DNA of 64,000 nt from Pseudomonadota bacterium. Its GTDB lineage: Bacteria > Pseudomonadota > Gammaproteobacteria > UBA1113. The notes beneath the pieces are model-generated. The model saw nothing but the letters and a program-made list of their open reading frames with translations. It was not told where the DNA came from and ran no database searches. Shown here in pieces: positions 7,798 through 17,630 of the stretch. How positions within the stretch are numbered: position 1 is the stretch's first letter; every line of letters starts with the position of its first letter. The stretch spans positions 36,222 through 100,221 of the forward strand of contig JAJXVU010000004.1 of NCBI GenBank assembly GCA_021781965.1, read 5' to 3'. The translations under genes were made by a program, and so were the position numbers.

Positions 7798-7844
7798 GAT
7801 GTGTGTTATCAAAAACTATTTCAACGGCACAGATAATTACAAGA

Positions 7845-7878
7845 CCAAAAAAAAGCCCCGCATCAGCGAGGCTTTTAA
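7845..7878 (-). terminator. groEL terminator
   Basis: On the minus strand AAAAGCCTCGC and GCGGGGCTTTTTTTT pair around TGAT; it lies about 50 bases beyond the groEL stop codon. Confidence 0.8.
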
Positions 7879-7881
7879 AGA

Positions 7882-7907
7882 AGGGCGGCTCGCGAGCCGC
7901 CCCTACA
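7882..7907. repeat. REP-like GC-rich hairpin (GGGCGGCTCGCGAGCCGCCC family)
   Basis: A perfect palindrome GGGCGGCTCGCGAGCCGCCC followed by CTACA. Near-identical elements occur at 22385-22411 and 50232-50256, and related CGTAGGGGC...CCCTACG elements at 17558-17616 and 20669-20695. All are intergenic. Confidence 0.65.
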
Positions 7908-7930
7908 GAGCACAGAGCGAAACGGCTGAC

Positions 7931-9586
7931 TTACATCATGCCGCCCATACCGCCCATGCCACCCATACCGCCCATGCCGCCCATATCGCCAGCACCTGCA
8001 GTTTCTTTTTCTTTTACTTCAGTCACGATGCATTCCGTCGTTAGCACTAAGCCAGCGATAGAAGCTGCGTTTTGCAAAGCACTGCGTGTAACTTTAGTAG
8101 GATCGATAATCCCAGCTTCCACCATATCGGAGAACTCGCCTGTGGCTGCATTGTAACCAGTATTATCTTTAGAAGCGATAACCTTATCCAAGATTATAGC
8201 GGCTTCATAACCAGCGTTGCTGACAATTTGACGCAACGGAGAAGTCATTGCACGTTTGGCAATGGCTATACCGATGTTTTGATCGTCATTAGCGCCTTTC
8301 AAATCAGCCAAAGATTGCATAGCACGGATCAAAGCAACACCACCGCCAGGGACAATCCCTTCTTCGACTGCGGCACGGGTTGCATGTAGAGCGTCTTCCA
8401 CGCGTGCTTTCTTCTCTTTCATTTCAACTTCGGTTGCAGCACCGACTTTAATCACAGCCACACCACCAGACAATTTGGCAACACGTTCTTGTAATTTTTC
8501 ACGGTCGTAATCGGAAGTAGTTTCTTCGATTTGCGCACGAATTTGATCGACTCGAGCTTTAATATCCACTGGATTACCGGAACCGGAGATAAGCGTCGTT
8601 TCATCTTTAGTGATGATGATCTTCTTAGCCGTACCTAGATCAGTCAAAGTAACAGATTCTAAGGTGCGACCTGTTTCTTCGGAAATCACTGTACCGGATG
8701 TTAAGATAGCAAGATCTTGCAACATTGCTTTACGACGATCACCAAATCCAGGAGCCTTCACCGCAGCAACTTTCAAAATACCGCGTATATTATTGACCAC
8801 TAAAGTAGCCAAGGCTTCGCCTTCCACATCTTCAGCAATTAACAACAAGGAACGGCCCGCTTTAGCAACAGCTTCCAAGGTAGGCAACATATCGCGTATG
8901 TTACTGATCTTCTTATCTGTCATCATGATGTAAGGATTGTCTAATTCTACACTCATGTTTTGTTGGTTGGTTACGAAATAAGGAGACACATAACCGCGAT
9001 CAAATTGCATGCCTTCGACGACGGACAATTCGATTTGGAAGGATTGACCTTCTTCAACCGTAATAACGCCTTCTTTACCCACTTTTTCCATTGCATTGGC
9101 AATAGCTTCACCGATTTCAGGATCGCCATTGGCGGACACTGTACCGACGTTTTTAATTTGTGCCTTGGTCGTGCAAGCTTGTGATAATTTTTTCAAAGCC
9201 TCGACCGCTTTCACTACACACAGATCAATGCCGCGTTTGATTTCCATTGCGTTACGGCCAGCGTGTACCCCTTTCAAGCCTTCGTTGACCATGTTAGCAG
9301 CCAATACTGTCGCTGTGGTGGTACCATCGCCTGCAACATCAGAAGTTTGGGATGCCACTTCTTTCACCATTTGTGCACCCATGTTTTCGAACGGGTCTCT
9401 TAATTCAATATCTTTCGCTACGGATACACCATCTTTAGTGAAGGTAGGAGCACCGAATTTTTTTTCCATGCCGACTAGACGACCTGCAGGACCTAAAGTT
9501 ACCTTAACGGCATCTGCTAAAATATTAACGCCGCGTGCAAGTACAGCACGGGCACTATCACCAAACTGAATTTCTTTTGCAACCAT
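7931..9586 (-). CDS. groEL: Chaperonin GroEL (Hsp60)
   Basis: A 551-residue 60-kDa chaperonin subunit that forms the double-ring folding chamber and works with the GroES cap. The ATP-binding signature [11 protein letters not shown], the hallmark [13 protein letters not shown] and the C-terminal GGM tail ([16 protein letters not shown]) are present. Its length is the family norm. It is the second gene of the groES-groEL operon, with a 40-base spacer, and ends with a clear terminator. Expression is probably heat-inducible from the sigma-32-like promoter before groES. Confidence 0.98.
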   Translation of the reverse strand: MVAKEIQFGDSARAVLARGVNILADAVKVTLGPAGRLVGMEKKFGAPTFTKDGVSVAKDIELRDPFENMGAQMVKEVASQTSDVAGDGTTTATVLAANMVNEGLKGVHAGRNAMEIKRGIDLCVVKAVEALKKLSQACTTKAQIKNVGTVSANGDPEIGEAIANAMEKVGKEGVITVEEGQSFQIELSVVEGMQFDRGYVSPYFVTNQQNMSVELDNPYIMMTDKKISNIRDMLPTLEAVAKAGRSLLLIAEDVEGEALATLVVNNIRGILKVAAVKAPGFGDRRKAMLQDLAILTSGTVISEETGRTLESVTLTDLGTAKKIIITKDETTLISGSGNPVDIKARVDQIRAQIEETTSDYDREKLQERVAKLSGGVAVIKVGAATEVEMKEKKARVEDALHATRAAVEEGIVPGGGVALIRAMQSLADLKGANDDQNIGIAIAKRAMTSPLRQIVSNAGYEAAIILDKVIASKDNTGYNAATGEFSDMVEAGIIDPTKVTRSALQNAASIAGLVLTTECIVTEVKEKETAGAGDMGGMGGMGGMGGMGGMM

Positions 9587-9626
9587 TTTACTTTTCCTCG
9601 ATTGTATTTAACATTAAAAATTATGA

Positions 9627-9929
9627 TTAGGCCTCGATGACCGCCATGATGTCGTCTTCACGCATCACTATCAAGGTTTCTCCATTGATTTCGACTTCGG
9701 TACCGGCATATTTGCCAAACAATACCTTGTCACCAATTCGTACGAGTAATTCTTGTACGCTACCGCTATCCAAGACTCGACCGCCACCTAGAGCGACCAC
9801 TATACCCATCATGGGCTTCTCAGTTGCTGTATCTGGGATCACGATGCCGCCAGCCGTTTTGCGTTCTTCTTCTAGACGACGGACGACTACACGGTCACGT
9901 AATGGGCGAATATTTGTTTTTGCACTCAT
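9627..9929 (-). CDS. groES: Co-chaperonin GroES (Hsp10)
   Basis: A 100-residue co-chaperonin. The N-terminal block [17 protein letters not shown], the mobile loop region [18 protein letters not shown], and the C-terminal [14 protein letters not shown] are all standard. It caps the GroEL ring. First gene of the operon, preceded by the heat-shock-like promoter at 10041-10070. Confidence 0.98.
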   Translation of the reverse strand: MSAKTNIRPLRDRVVVRRLEEERKTAGGIVIPDTATEKPMMGIVVALGGGRVLDSGSVQELLVRIGDKVLFGKYAGTEVEINGETLIVMREDDIMAVIEA

Positions 9930-10040
9930 TGTATTTAACCTCTTTAAAAATATCTAAGTCACTGTTGGGACACTGTATGGCAAACCTAGGGCTGCCATAT
10001 TCCTTTTGCCATCTGGGAAATACCAGTGGCGACTTCCTCT

Positions 10041-10070
10041 AAGTATGGGCGTATCCCTAAAATTCAAGGG
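10041..10070 (-). promoter_or_regulatory. Sigma-32 (heat-shock) type promoter of groESL
   Basis: Reading the minus strand, CCCTTGAA (-35) is followed by a 13-base spacer and CCCATACTT (-10). This fits the sigma-32 consensus (CTTGAA, 13-15 bases, CCCCATnT) well and lies about 110 bases upstream of groES. No CIRCE inverted repeat is seen. Confidence 0.75.
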
Positions 10071-10180
10071 TTTTTAGGGTTTTTATAAGAGTTTGTGCTA
10101 AGATAAGTCATAATCCGGTCTACATGAGCGACTAAATGTACAGATTTAGATCAGCATGCCCTTTTTTATACTTTTTCCAT

Positions 10181-10274
10181 AACTACTCGCGCCTTATAGT
10201 AAGAAAGCGCATATTATGTGCATTAGAGTATATCTCAACCATCCGATCCCTAATGGTCGCGGCTCGGTTTATCC
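10181..10274 (+). repeat. Dispersed repeat of the GTAACTACTYGCGCC family
   Basis: Begins ATAACTACTCGCGCCTTATA, then GTAAGAAAGCGCATATTA and TTAGAGTATATCTC, ending GGTCGCGGCTCGGTT. The same block order is found at 22747-22838 and 22843-22934, with partial copies elsewhere. It lies immediately in front of dsbD. Confidence 0.65.
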
Positions 10275-10306
10275 ATTTAAACAAAGCCGCGGCCGTTAGG
10301 GAATGG

Positions 10307-12079
10307 ATGGGGAGAGTAGTTACCTTTTTTCTCTTGTTAGTTCTGGTCAGCAGCCGCGCCGCAGCCACTCCATCATTCGATCTGGGTCCACTTCCCGTAG
10401 ATAGGGCCTTTCAGCTGTCTTTGAGTGTCAATTCCGATAAAACGTTACGCACGACCTGGGTCATGCAGAAGGGTTATTATCTATACCGTGATCGCTTCCA
10501 TTTCACCTTGCTGGACGCAAAATCCATTAACATCAATCCAGAGGACTGGCCACCAAGCAAGCAGCATTACAGCGACATATTGGGTCATTACAGTACTTAC
10601 CAAGATAACTTAGTATTAACTTTACTGCTCAGCATGGCAGCTACACAAAGTACTATACAGATCCAATACCAAGGCTGCTCCGAAGCGAACTTTTGTTATC
10701 CCCCACAAACGCAAAGCTTCAACATCAATTTTGCTACGGGAGAGGTGCAAAAAACCATTGCGCCCGTAATTGAAACCAATAAAGATATGAGCGTAGAGGC
10801 AAACTCCGCCTTAGGGCAAGCGCGGGGACCTACCCCTACGAGAGCAGAATATATATTATTGACTTATTTAGGTTTAGGACTTTTACTTGCTTTCACGCCG
10901 TGTGTATTACCTTTGCTACCCATTCTATCTGGCCTTATTTTAGGTCACAGCACTACGCTTAAAACCAAGCGCGCATTGTTATTATCTATTGCTTACGTCC
11001 TGGGCATGTGTGTCACCTATACGCTCGCCGGTTTATTATTTTCCTTATTAGGCTTAAGTTTACAAAGCACTTTACAAACGCCGTGGATGATCGGATTTTT
11101 AAGCCTATTATTTGTAGTCTTGGCTGTGTGTCTGTTTACAGGACACGACCTGCGTTTACCACAAAAATGGACGCATACGATGACGCAATTAAGCGAACAT
11201 CAACCCCGTGGCCACTTTTTTGGAGTAGCGCTTATAGGCGCCCTATCGGCATTAATCGTATCGCCTTGTGTGAGCGCGCCTTTAGTAGGCGCATTGGCTT
11301 ATATCAGCCAAACACACAATCTGTGGTTAGGCGGTGCCGCTTTATTTTGCTTGAGTCTAGGCATGGGTTTACCCTTGATAGTCTTTAACACCTTTGGTGC
11401 GCATTATATTCCCAAGACAGGTCCGTGGATGTTGGGTGTTAAAAAATGTTTTGCTTTTATCTTTTTGGGCATGGCCATTTGGCTATTTTCACGCTTATTA
11501 CCTGCATTTATAGTATTATTCCTGTGGGGCGTACTGCTGCTATTAATCGCTTATAGCAGCGACTTACTCAATCGTGCGCAAAATAAGAAGTTCAGCTTTA
11601 GGTTACGGCAAACTCTAGGCACCGTGTGTGCTATTTATGGCATATTGTTAATCGTAGGCGCTAGTTTGGGTCATAGCAACATCTGGTTACCCTTACAAGC
11701 AACATCAATAGAAAGTAAATTAAATTTTACAACCGTCACTACAATCGACGCTTTAGATACCGCGATTCAAAATATCGATGGCAAACCGGTGCTCATCGAT
11801 TTTTATGCCGATTGGTGTTTGTCTTGTAAAGAGTTAGATCGTGAGTTCTATAAACCTCAAGTAACGCCATTGCTGCAACAATTTCATTTGGTGCGCGTCG
11901 ATATGACTCGCCCTAGCACTGATATCAATGCCATTCTAAAGCGTTGGAACGTCATAGCACCACCTACGTTGATCATGCTCAACGCACAGGGGCAAATGTT
12001 AATACAGCCTATAGTCGGTGCTGTTAATAACACCGTATTGCAAGAAAAATTGCAACTGGCATTGGCGAAGCAGAGGTAA
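10307..12079 (+). CDS. dsbD: DsbD thiol:disulfide interchange protein
   Basis: A 590-residue inner-membrane protein carrying electrons from cytoplasmic thioredoxin to the periplasm. In order: signal peptide (TFFLLLVLVSSRAAA), periplasmic alpha domain with GCSEANFCYPP, eight-helix membrane domain with the two cysteine motifs FTPCVLPLLP and VSPCVSAPLVG, and a C-terminal thioredoxin domain with DWCLSCKELD. I start at the internal ATG just before the signal peptide; the longer upstream frame runs through a dispersed repeat. A thioredoxin gene (trxA) lies 9 kb away. It would supply reductant for periplasmic disulfide isomerisation and cytochrome c maturation. Confidence 0.93.
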   Translation: MGRVVTFFLLLVLVSSRAAATPSFDLGPLPVDRAFQLSLSVNSDKTLRTTWVMQKGYYLYRDRFHFTLLDAKSININPEDWPPSKQHYSDILGHYSTYQDNLVLTLLLSMAATQSTIQIQYQGCSEANFCYPPQTQSFNINFATGEVQKTIAPVIETNKDMSVEANSALGQARGPTPTRAEYILLTYLGLGLLLAFTPCVLPLLPILSGLILGHSTTLKTKRALLLSIAYVLGMCVTYTLAGLLFSLLGLSLQSTLQTPWMIGFLSLLFVVLAVCLFTGHDLRLPQKWTHTMTQLSEHQPRGHFFGVALIGALSALIVSPCVSAPLVGALAYISQTHNLWLGGAALFCLSLGMGLPLIVFNTFGAHYIPKTGPWMLGVKKCFAFIFLGMAIWLFSRLLPAFIVLFLWGVLLLLIAYSSDLLNRAQNKKFSFRLRQTLGTVCAIYGILLIVGASLGHSNIWLPLQATSIESKLNFTTVTTIDALDTAIQNIDGKPVLIDFYADWCLSCKELDREFYKPQVTPLLQQFHLVRVDMTRPSTDINAILKRWNVIAPPTLIMLNAQGQMLIQPIVGAVNNTVLQEKLQLALAKQR

Positions 12080-12086
12080 AGTTTTC

Positions 12087-12163
12087 GTAACTACTCGCGT
12101 CTTATTGGAAGAAAATTTCATATTGGGGCATTAGAGCATATCTCGCTATCCGCTCCCTCCTCT
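12087..12163 (+). repeat. Degenerate copy of the GTAACTACTYGCGCC repeat
   Basis: GTAACTACTCGCGTCTTATT, GGAAGAAAATTTCATATTGG and TTAGAGCATATCTC match the blocks of the full-length copies; the 3' end has decayed. It follows dsbD directly. Confidence 0.5.
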
Positions 12164-12235
12164 TCCCTTTTTTTAAAAGACATGTTTTAATAACAATATC
12201 TGCCGGAAAAGTAAACTTAAAACAAGGACTTCCAT

Positions 12236-13813
12236 ATGATTAAAAAACTTTCAAATCTGCAATTAATTCTCATTTCCACAGGCGGCATGATAGGTTCTGG
12301 TTGGTTATTCTCACCATTTTACGGGTATCAAACAGCAGGCATAGGCGTATTGTATTCTTGGATCATTACCGCGGTCATCACTTTGATCATTGGTCTGTCT
12401 TTTGCGCAGATCTGCACGGCTTTTCCTATAGTCGGCGGCATCTATCGCTTCATGAGTTTAACCCACCCCAAAAGCATGGGCAGTATCTTTTTAATTTTAG
12501 GTTGGCTAAGTTATGTGGTGTATTTACCTTTAGAGGCCCAGGCCGTAGTACAATACATAGGTTTTTGGGAGCCCTCGCTACTGGTCAGTGTCGCCAATAA
12601 AGTTGAATTATCGACTAGGGGCATCGCGCTCGCCTTGTTTATCATCTTGAGCATCACAGCCTTTAATACCTTAGTGATCACCCGCGTCGCTAGAGTGAAT
12701 AGCATCGTCAGCTTTTGGAAAATCTTAATCCCGCTCATGGTAGCACTGATCCTGATCTCCAGTTTTGGCCACTTTCATTCACTCACATCCATCTCCAATA
12801 AAGTTAACTTTTCTTTCGAGAATATCCTATTGGCTGTCACTAGCAGTGGTTTAGCTTTCGCTTTTTCAGGTTTTCAAAACGGGCTGATACTGGCTAATCA
12901 GGTTAAAGATCCAATCAAAGCGTTACCCTATTCATTATTTGCACCCATACTGGTAGGTTTGGTTTTGTATGGCTTACTGTCTTTAAGTTATTTGCTGTGT
13001 TTAGACAATCAGTATCAACTGTCCTTAACCGGCACAGCGGCACCGTTGTTAGCCTTAGTAGCTCTATTCGGCTTGAACTGGTTATTCACACTATTGTTTA
13101 TCGATGCGGTAGTAGCTCCCTTAGGAACCACCAATGTGTACATCGCCGTCACTTCGCGGATCTTGTACAGTGTAGGTAAAGAGATATTCCCAGAAAGTTT
13201 CTTGACCAGACTTAACAAATATGGCGCCCCGGCTATTGCATTGTGGATCAACGGCTTTGTAGGTATCATATTCCTATTCCCATTTCCCACATGGAAAGAG
13301 CTCGTTAACTTTTTATCATCGGTCGTCGTATTTGCTTATCTAGCAGGCCCGGTAAGCGTGATGGTATTACATCGTAAACAACCACAACTATTATACAAAT
13401 TTAATTTGTTCTATCCCACCCTAATCGGCTGTTTAGGCTTTATCTGCTGCACTTGGTTGATCTATTGGTCTGGCTTTACCAATCTAGTCTATCTGTTTAT
13501 TACCCTTGTTTTAATCGTCGCCGGCTATTATGCCTTTAATGCTAAAAAAGAGACTTTTTATGCTACATTGATTAAAAATTGGTATTTGCTAATTTATCTC
13601 GCCTGTATTGTTTTGGTTTCATTTTTGCGTTCTAAGGCGCTCATTCCCTTTCCCGCAGATAATCTTATCATCGCGGCTATAGGTTTGATCTTTGCCTATA
13701 TTTTTAGGAAGAACAGTTTGTCTTCTGAGAATTTAGAGCAAAATATTATAAAGATCCGTGAAGAAATCGATTTTGATAACACAATACAGCTCGATGTCAT
13801 TACAAACAAGTAA
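12236..13813 (+). CDS. APC superfamily amino-acid permease
   Basis: A 525-residue membrane protein with about twelve to fourteen helices. LILISTGGMIGSGWLFSPF is the helix-1 substrate-backbone-binding signature of APC transporters (GGMIGSGW), and FAFSGFQNGLILANQVKDP is the helix-6 region. A typical role is uptake or exchange of amino acids, a main carbon source for intracellular Legionellales; the substrate is not predictable. The start is preceded by AAGGAC about eleven bases upstream. Confidence 0.9.
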   Translation: MIKKLSNLQLILISTGGMIGSGWLFSPFYGYQTAGIGVLYSWIITAVITLIIGLSFAQICTAFPIVGGIYRFMSLTHPKSMGSIFLILGWLSYVVYLPLEAQAVVQYIGFWEPSLLVSVANKVELSTRGIALALFIILSITAFNTLVITRVARVNSIVSFWKILIPLMVALILISSFGHFHSLTSISNKVNFSFENILLAVTSSGLAFAFSGFQNGLILANQVKDPIKALPYSLFAPILVGLVLYGLLSLSYLLCLDNQYQLSLTGTAAPLLALVALFGLNWLFTLLFIDAVVAPLGTTNVYIAVTSRILYSVGKEIFPESFLTRLNKYGAPAIALWINGFVGIIFLFPFPTWKELVNFLSSVVVFAYLAGPVSVMVLHRKQPQLLYKFNLFYPTLIGCLGFICCTWLIYWSGFTNLVYLFITLVLIVAGYYAFNAKKETFYATLIKNWYLLIYLACIVLVSFLRSKALIPFPADNLIIAAIGLIFAYIFRKNSLSSENLEQNIIKIREEIDFDNTIQLDVITNK

Positions 13814-13940
13814 GTAACTCTGACTTAGAACAAAAATTGTGCCCAGTAACATTTACAAAATGATTGCGTTGCCAAAACAAAACGCGCACAGTGTGGCAAT
13901 CCAGTAAGACGAACCAAGCCGCGAATGAGGACTAAAGAAC

Positions 13941-14705
13941 ATGAAACCATTATGGAAGAATACGCCTGATAAAATGGGTCAATTGATCCCTACTCTAAAT
14001 CAACAAGGATTTATGACGACTGTCCTCGATCCATACACAAATGTATTTATAAGATCTTTATCTGGAAGTAAAGATCCAGTATTAGAGATAGGCACGGCCT
14101 ATGGTATCGCTACATTAGCAATGTTGAACAATAACATCAACGTAATTGCCAATGATCTAGAAAAACAACATTTAGATATCCTGAAAGATAATGTTCCAGA
14201 AGAACGTTCTCATTTGATTGAATATCGTTCTGGTGATTTTAGAAATTTAGCTATTGCTAATAATAGCTTAGCAGGGATCCTCACTATACGTGTACTCCAT
14301 TTTTTCTCGGGCGATATTATTGAAAAATCTTTACAGCAATTTTATCAATGGCTAAAGCCCGGGGGTCAATTGTGCTTAGTCGTTGATAGTCCTTATATGA
14401 AACATTTGAATAGACTTCTTCCTATATTTGAACAAAGATTAGCTCAAGGAGAAGAATGGCCGGGACATTTTGATAACTATCACGACCTTCTCGATGTTAA
14501 ATATAAAGATAAATTACCCGATTTTATGAATCTACAAAGCATTGAAACTCTAAAGCGTGCAACAGAAAAACAAGGATTTCAGGTAAAAAAAATAGGCTTT
14601 TGCGAACGACCAGATTACCCAGATGATGTCAGATTAGATGGACGAGAGAATGTCGGTATTATCTGTATTAAACCTAACACTCTATCGTCTGAGGTACAAC
14701 CTTAA
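13941..14705 (+). CDS. Class I SAM-dependent methyltransferase
   Basis: A 254-residue protein. The SAM-binding motif I is VLEIGTAYGIATLAML, followed by the acidic loop IANDLEKQHL and motif IV LAGILTIRVLHFFSGD, with the post-motif LKPGGQLCLVV. The closest general description is a UbiE/Methyltransf_11-type small-molecule methyltransferase; the substrate is unknown. Single gene between the permease and a cation exporter on the other strand. Confidence 0.82.
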   Translation: MKPLWKNTPDKMGQLIPTLNQQGFMTTVLDPYTNVFIRSLSGSKDPVLEIGTAYGIATLAMLNNNINVIANDLEKQHLDILKDNVPEERSHLIEYRSGDFRNLAIANNSLAGILTIRVLHFFSGDIIEKSLQQFYQWLKPGGQLCLVVDSPYMKHLNRLLPIFEQRLAQGEEWPGHFDNYHDLLDVKYKDKLPDFMNLQSIETLKRATEKQGFQVKKIGFCERPDYPDDVRLDGRENVGIICIKPNTLSSEVQP

Positions 14706-14875
14706 TTTGTCATGATAATCTGAGATTACACCCCAGAATAGCGGCAAGTATTTTACCAAAAAATTATAAATGTCATTAAAATTAATTAGTTACATATATC
14801 TAAATTTTATGATACAGTTGTAATCAGATTTCATTGGTATGTAAAATATTTTCATTTACAGAGCTCAATTATTCT

Positions 14876-15796
14876 CTAACACGTGCCATCTTGCGAACAA
14901 GGCGATTCGTGCCCACCCTTTTCAACCTGTAGGGTAACGTGATGTATACTAAATTTTTCCAATAACTCATCGTTAATATGGTGAAATTCTTCATCACTTA
15001 AACCCTTATTCGGCATCACCAAATGCGCCGTTAGCGCTACCTCACGCGTACTCAAGCCCCAGATATGCAAGTCGTGTACGGCTTCTACCCCTGGTAAAGC
15101 TTTTAGAAAAACATTCACCTTTTCTGGTTCTATATGTTTGGGTGCTGCATCTAATAATAAACGTAAAGATTGTCGCAACAGATCCCAAGTACCGATTACA
15201 ATCACAGCGACGATGACTAGGCCGATCAGCGGATCTAAACGCACCCAGCCGGTGTAATAGACAACGATACCTGTAACCAACACACCAAAAGCCAACAGAG
15301 CATCGGCCATTAAATGCAAAAAAGCACCTTTTATATTTAGGTCGTTGGTTCCTTTAGCAAATAACATCGCCGTGCTAGCGTTGACGATGATACCAATTCC
15401 CGCCACAACGATAACTGTGATTTCGTTAACCGAATTGGGGTGTATTAATTTGGCTATAGACTCATAGGCGATAATAGCGGAAGCCGCTACCAGTAAAAAA
15501 GCATTGAGCAAAGAAGCAAGCACACTGCTGCGTTTATAACCATAGCTGTAGCGATCTTTTGCCGGTTGTACCATTAACCAACTCGCGCCCCAAGCCAATA
15601 ACAAGCCCAAAACATCGCCTAGATTATGACCTGCATCGGCCAATAAGCCCATAGAATCCGCGTAAATGGCGTAACCTGCTTCAATAAGGGTAAATAAGAA
15701 GTTTGCCCCTACCGCAATGGCAAAGGAAAGATTAATTTTGCTGTAGGCGGAATCTACATTATGATGGTGATGATCATGCGAGTGTGTGTGAGCCAT
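14876..15796 (-). CDS. Cation diffusion facilitator (zinc/cobalt exporter, ZitB/CzcD type)
   Basis: A 306-residue proton-driven divalent-metal exporter. The His-rich start (HTHSHDHHHH), six membrane helices, the metal site of helix 2 (DSMGLLADAGHNLGD) and helix 5 (HLMADALLAFG), and a C-terminal cytoplasmic ferredoxin-like domain are visible. The HxxxD/DxxxD arrangement is that of Zn2+ exporters. It follows the TPR-methyltransferase gene by 31 bases and may be cotranscribed from rho downward. Confidence 0.92.
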   Translation of the reverse strand: MAHTHSHDHHHHNVDSAYSKINLSFAIAVGANFLFTLIEAGYAIYADSMGLLADAGHNLGDVLGLLLAWGASWLMVQPAKDRYSYGYKRSSVLASLLNAFLLVAASAIIAYESIAKLIHPNSVNEITVIVVAGIGIIVNASTAMLFAKGTNDLNIKGAFLHLMADALLAFGVLVTGIVVYYTGWVRLDPLIGLVIVAVIVIGTWDLLRQSLRLLLDAAPKHIEPEKVNVFLKALPGVEAVHDLHIWGLSTREVALTAHLVMPNKGLSDEEFHHINDELLEKFSIHHVTLQVEKGGHESPCSQDGTC

Positions 15797-15827
15797 AAGA
15801 ACCTCAATATTTTAGACCTTAGTTATT

Positions 15828-17525
15828 TTACACTTTTTTTTGACATAAATACACGCGCCCTAACACAGGTTGACCTTTTTGTTCGCGCAGCGTTACCCGT
15901 TGATCTAGCATTAAATGCCAGCCAGCCGCAGCCAAGACTTTGATTATATAGGCTTTAGGATGCTGATACCGCCCCGTAGTGGCTAACTGGAAGGTATCCT
16001 CCCCATCAGGACCTTCTTCGCAGCTAAAGGCAAGCCAGCCTGGAGTTTTGGCCTGGGTAAAAGCCTCTGCCAACAGTAAAGATAAATCGCCAAAATAGAT
16101 AAACACGTCGGCGGCAATCAATACATCGGCATAAAAAGCACGTGTCTTTAAAATATCCAGCAGATCGCCTTCTATCAATTCATGGTAGATCTTTTTATTG
16201 CGCGCTATAGTCAACATCCCGGGCGATAAGTCGATGCCTATTAAGTGGGCACCACTCGCTTGCAAGCACTCGCCACACAACCCCGTACCACAGCCCATGT
16301 CGATTACAGTGGCATTCTCAATGGATTGCAACGGTTCTTTTAACAAAGCGCACAATAGTTCCGGCGCTTTATAGTGTAAACTCTCCAATAGATCTTCATC
16401 AAAGCGCTCAGCATAACGGTCAAATAAAGTTTGAATATATTGCACTGGCGGGCGTGGTGGTACATAAGCTCCCGACACCGCTGCTAAACGAAAATTAAAA
16501 ATCTCATTATCTGGCGCATACTTTACCGCTTGCTGCAAATGATATAAGGCCGTTTGTGTTAAGTTCTGTTTTAATAGACAAGTAGCATAATTATAATGTG
16601 CATCCGCATTCGCGGGCAATAATGCTGTTGCCGTTTGAAAATGTTCACACGCCATACCATACTCTTCTTTATCCATGAAAATAACACCTAAGTTAAAATG
16701 CGCGTTAAAGTTAGCTTCATCTAATTGTAAGACCAGGCTATAATGCTTGATGGCTAATCTATAGTTCTTATCCAGCAAATAAATAGCCGCTAAATTCATA
16801 TGCGTCATGGCATCATCGGCATCTATCGTTAAAATTTGTTTATATAGCATAGTGGCTTTGTCTTTAGCAGCCATTTTTAGATGGGTTGCTGCCAAATTGG
16901 TTAAAATGGGAATGTACTGAGTATCGCCTTCTAAACCCTGCTCATAATATTGTACGGCTTGTGTGAATAGATTATCTTCTAACGCAAAATTGCCTAAATG
17001 ATAACAGGCCAAAACATTGTGCGGGTCTATATTATGTACTATTTTAAAATGATTCTTTGCTGCTAAGAAATTATTTTGTTTAAAATAGAATACAGCTAGA
17101 TGATTATATGCTGCCACATAATCTGGTTTTAGCTCTATGGCTTTTTGATAATGCGCTAAGGCCTCATCATTTCTGTGCAATTGCACATATAAGTTGGCTA
17201 GATTATGATGAGCCTCTGCATAATCGGGTTGCAACGTTAAAGCTTGTTGATAATGTTGTAGCGCCAACTGTGGCTGCGCTAATAATTTATACGTATTGGC
17301 CAAATGGACTTGAACTTGAGGATGAAATGGCGCACATTTTTCTGCTTGCAAGAAATAGATTAAAGCATTGTTATGATCGTTTTCTTGAATCAGCAGCATG
17401 GCCAATAGAACCAAAGCCTCAAATTCATCGGGATTGTCTGCTAAAACGGCTTGATAGATTTTTTTAGCGGCAGTTAAGTCACCTTGTTGGTGTAGCAACA
17501 AGGCTGCAGATAAATCTTTATTCAT
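15828..17525 (-). CDS. TPR-repeat protein with C-terminal SAM methyltransferase domain
   Basis: A 565-residue fusion. The first ~370 residues are about ten tetratricopeptide repeats (for example HYQQALTLQPDYAEAHHNLA and HYQKAIELKPDYVAAYNHLA). The C-terminal ~200 residues carry VIDMGCGTGLCGECL and GIDLSPGMLTIARNK, a class I methyltransferase. TPR-methyltransferase fusions of this kind are known but poorly characterised. I prefer the ATG start over an upstream TTG that abuts a REP-like palindrome. Confidence 0.85.
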   Translation of the reverse strand: MNKDLSAALLLHQQGDLTAAKKIYQAVLADNPDEFEALVLLAMLLIQENDHNNALIYFLQAEKCAPFHPQVQVHLANTYKLLAQPQLALQHYQQALTLQPDYAEAHHNLANLYVQLHRNDEALAHYQKAIELKPDYVAAYNHLAVFYFKQNNFLAAKNHFKIVHNIDPHNVLACYHLGNFALEDNLFTQAVQYYEQGLEGDTQYIPILTNLAATHLKMAAKDKATMLYKQILTIDADDAMTHMNLAAIYLLDKNYRLAIKHYSLVLQLDEANFNAHFNLGVIFMDKEEYGMACEHFQTATALLPANADAHYNYATCLLKQNLTQTALYHLQQAVKYAPDNEIFNFRLAAVSGAYVPPRPPVQYIQTLFDRYAERFDEDLLESLHYKAPELLCALLKEPLQSIENATVIDMGCGTGLCGECLQASGAHLIGIDLSPGMLTIARNKKIYHELIEGDLLDILKTRAFYADVLIAADVFIYFGDLSLLLAEAFTQAKTPGWLAFSCEEGPDGEDTFQLATTGRYQHPKAYIIKVLAAAGWHLMLDQRVTLREQKGQPVLGRVYLCQKKV

Positions 17526-17557
17526 ATGAAGTTGTTCTCTCAATATGCAAATCCGTT

Positions 17558-17616
17558 CGTAGGGGCACCCCCCGTGGTTGCCCTCCCAGAGCAGGCACAG
17601 GGGCCTGTCCCTACGG
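17558..17616. repeat. REP-like palindrome (CGTAGGGGC ... CCCTACG)
   Basis: Arms CGTAGGGGCA and TGTCCCTACG enclose a GC-rich segment. It fills the gap between rdgB and the TPR-methyltransferase gene and resembles the element at 20669-20695. Confidence 0.55.
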
Positions 17617-17630
17617 CTTTTCTCGCATCT

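Noticed and set aside
8610..9569. Plus-strand ORFs opposite groEL
   Set aside because: They are shadows of groEL codon structure with no ribosome-binding sites and no recognisable product.
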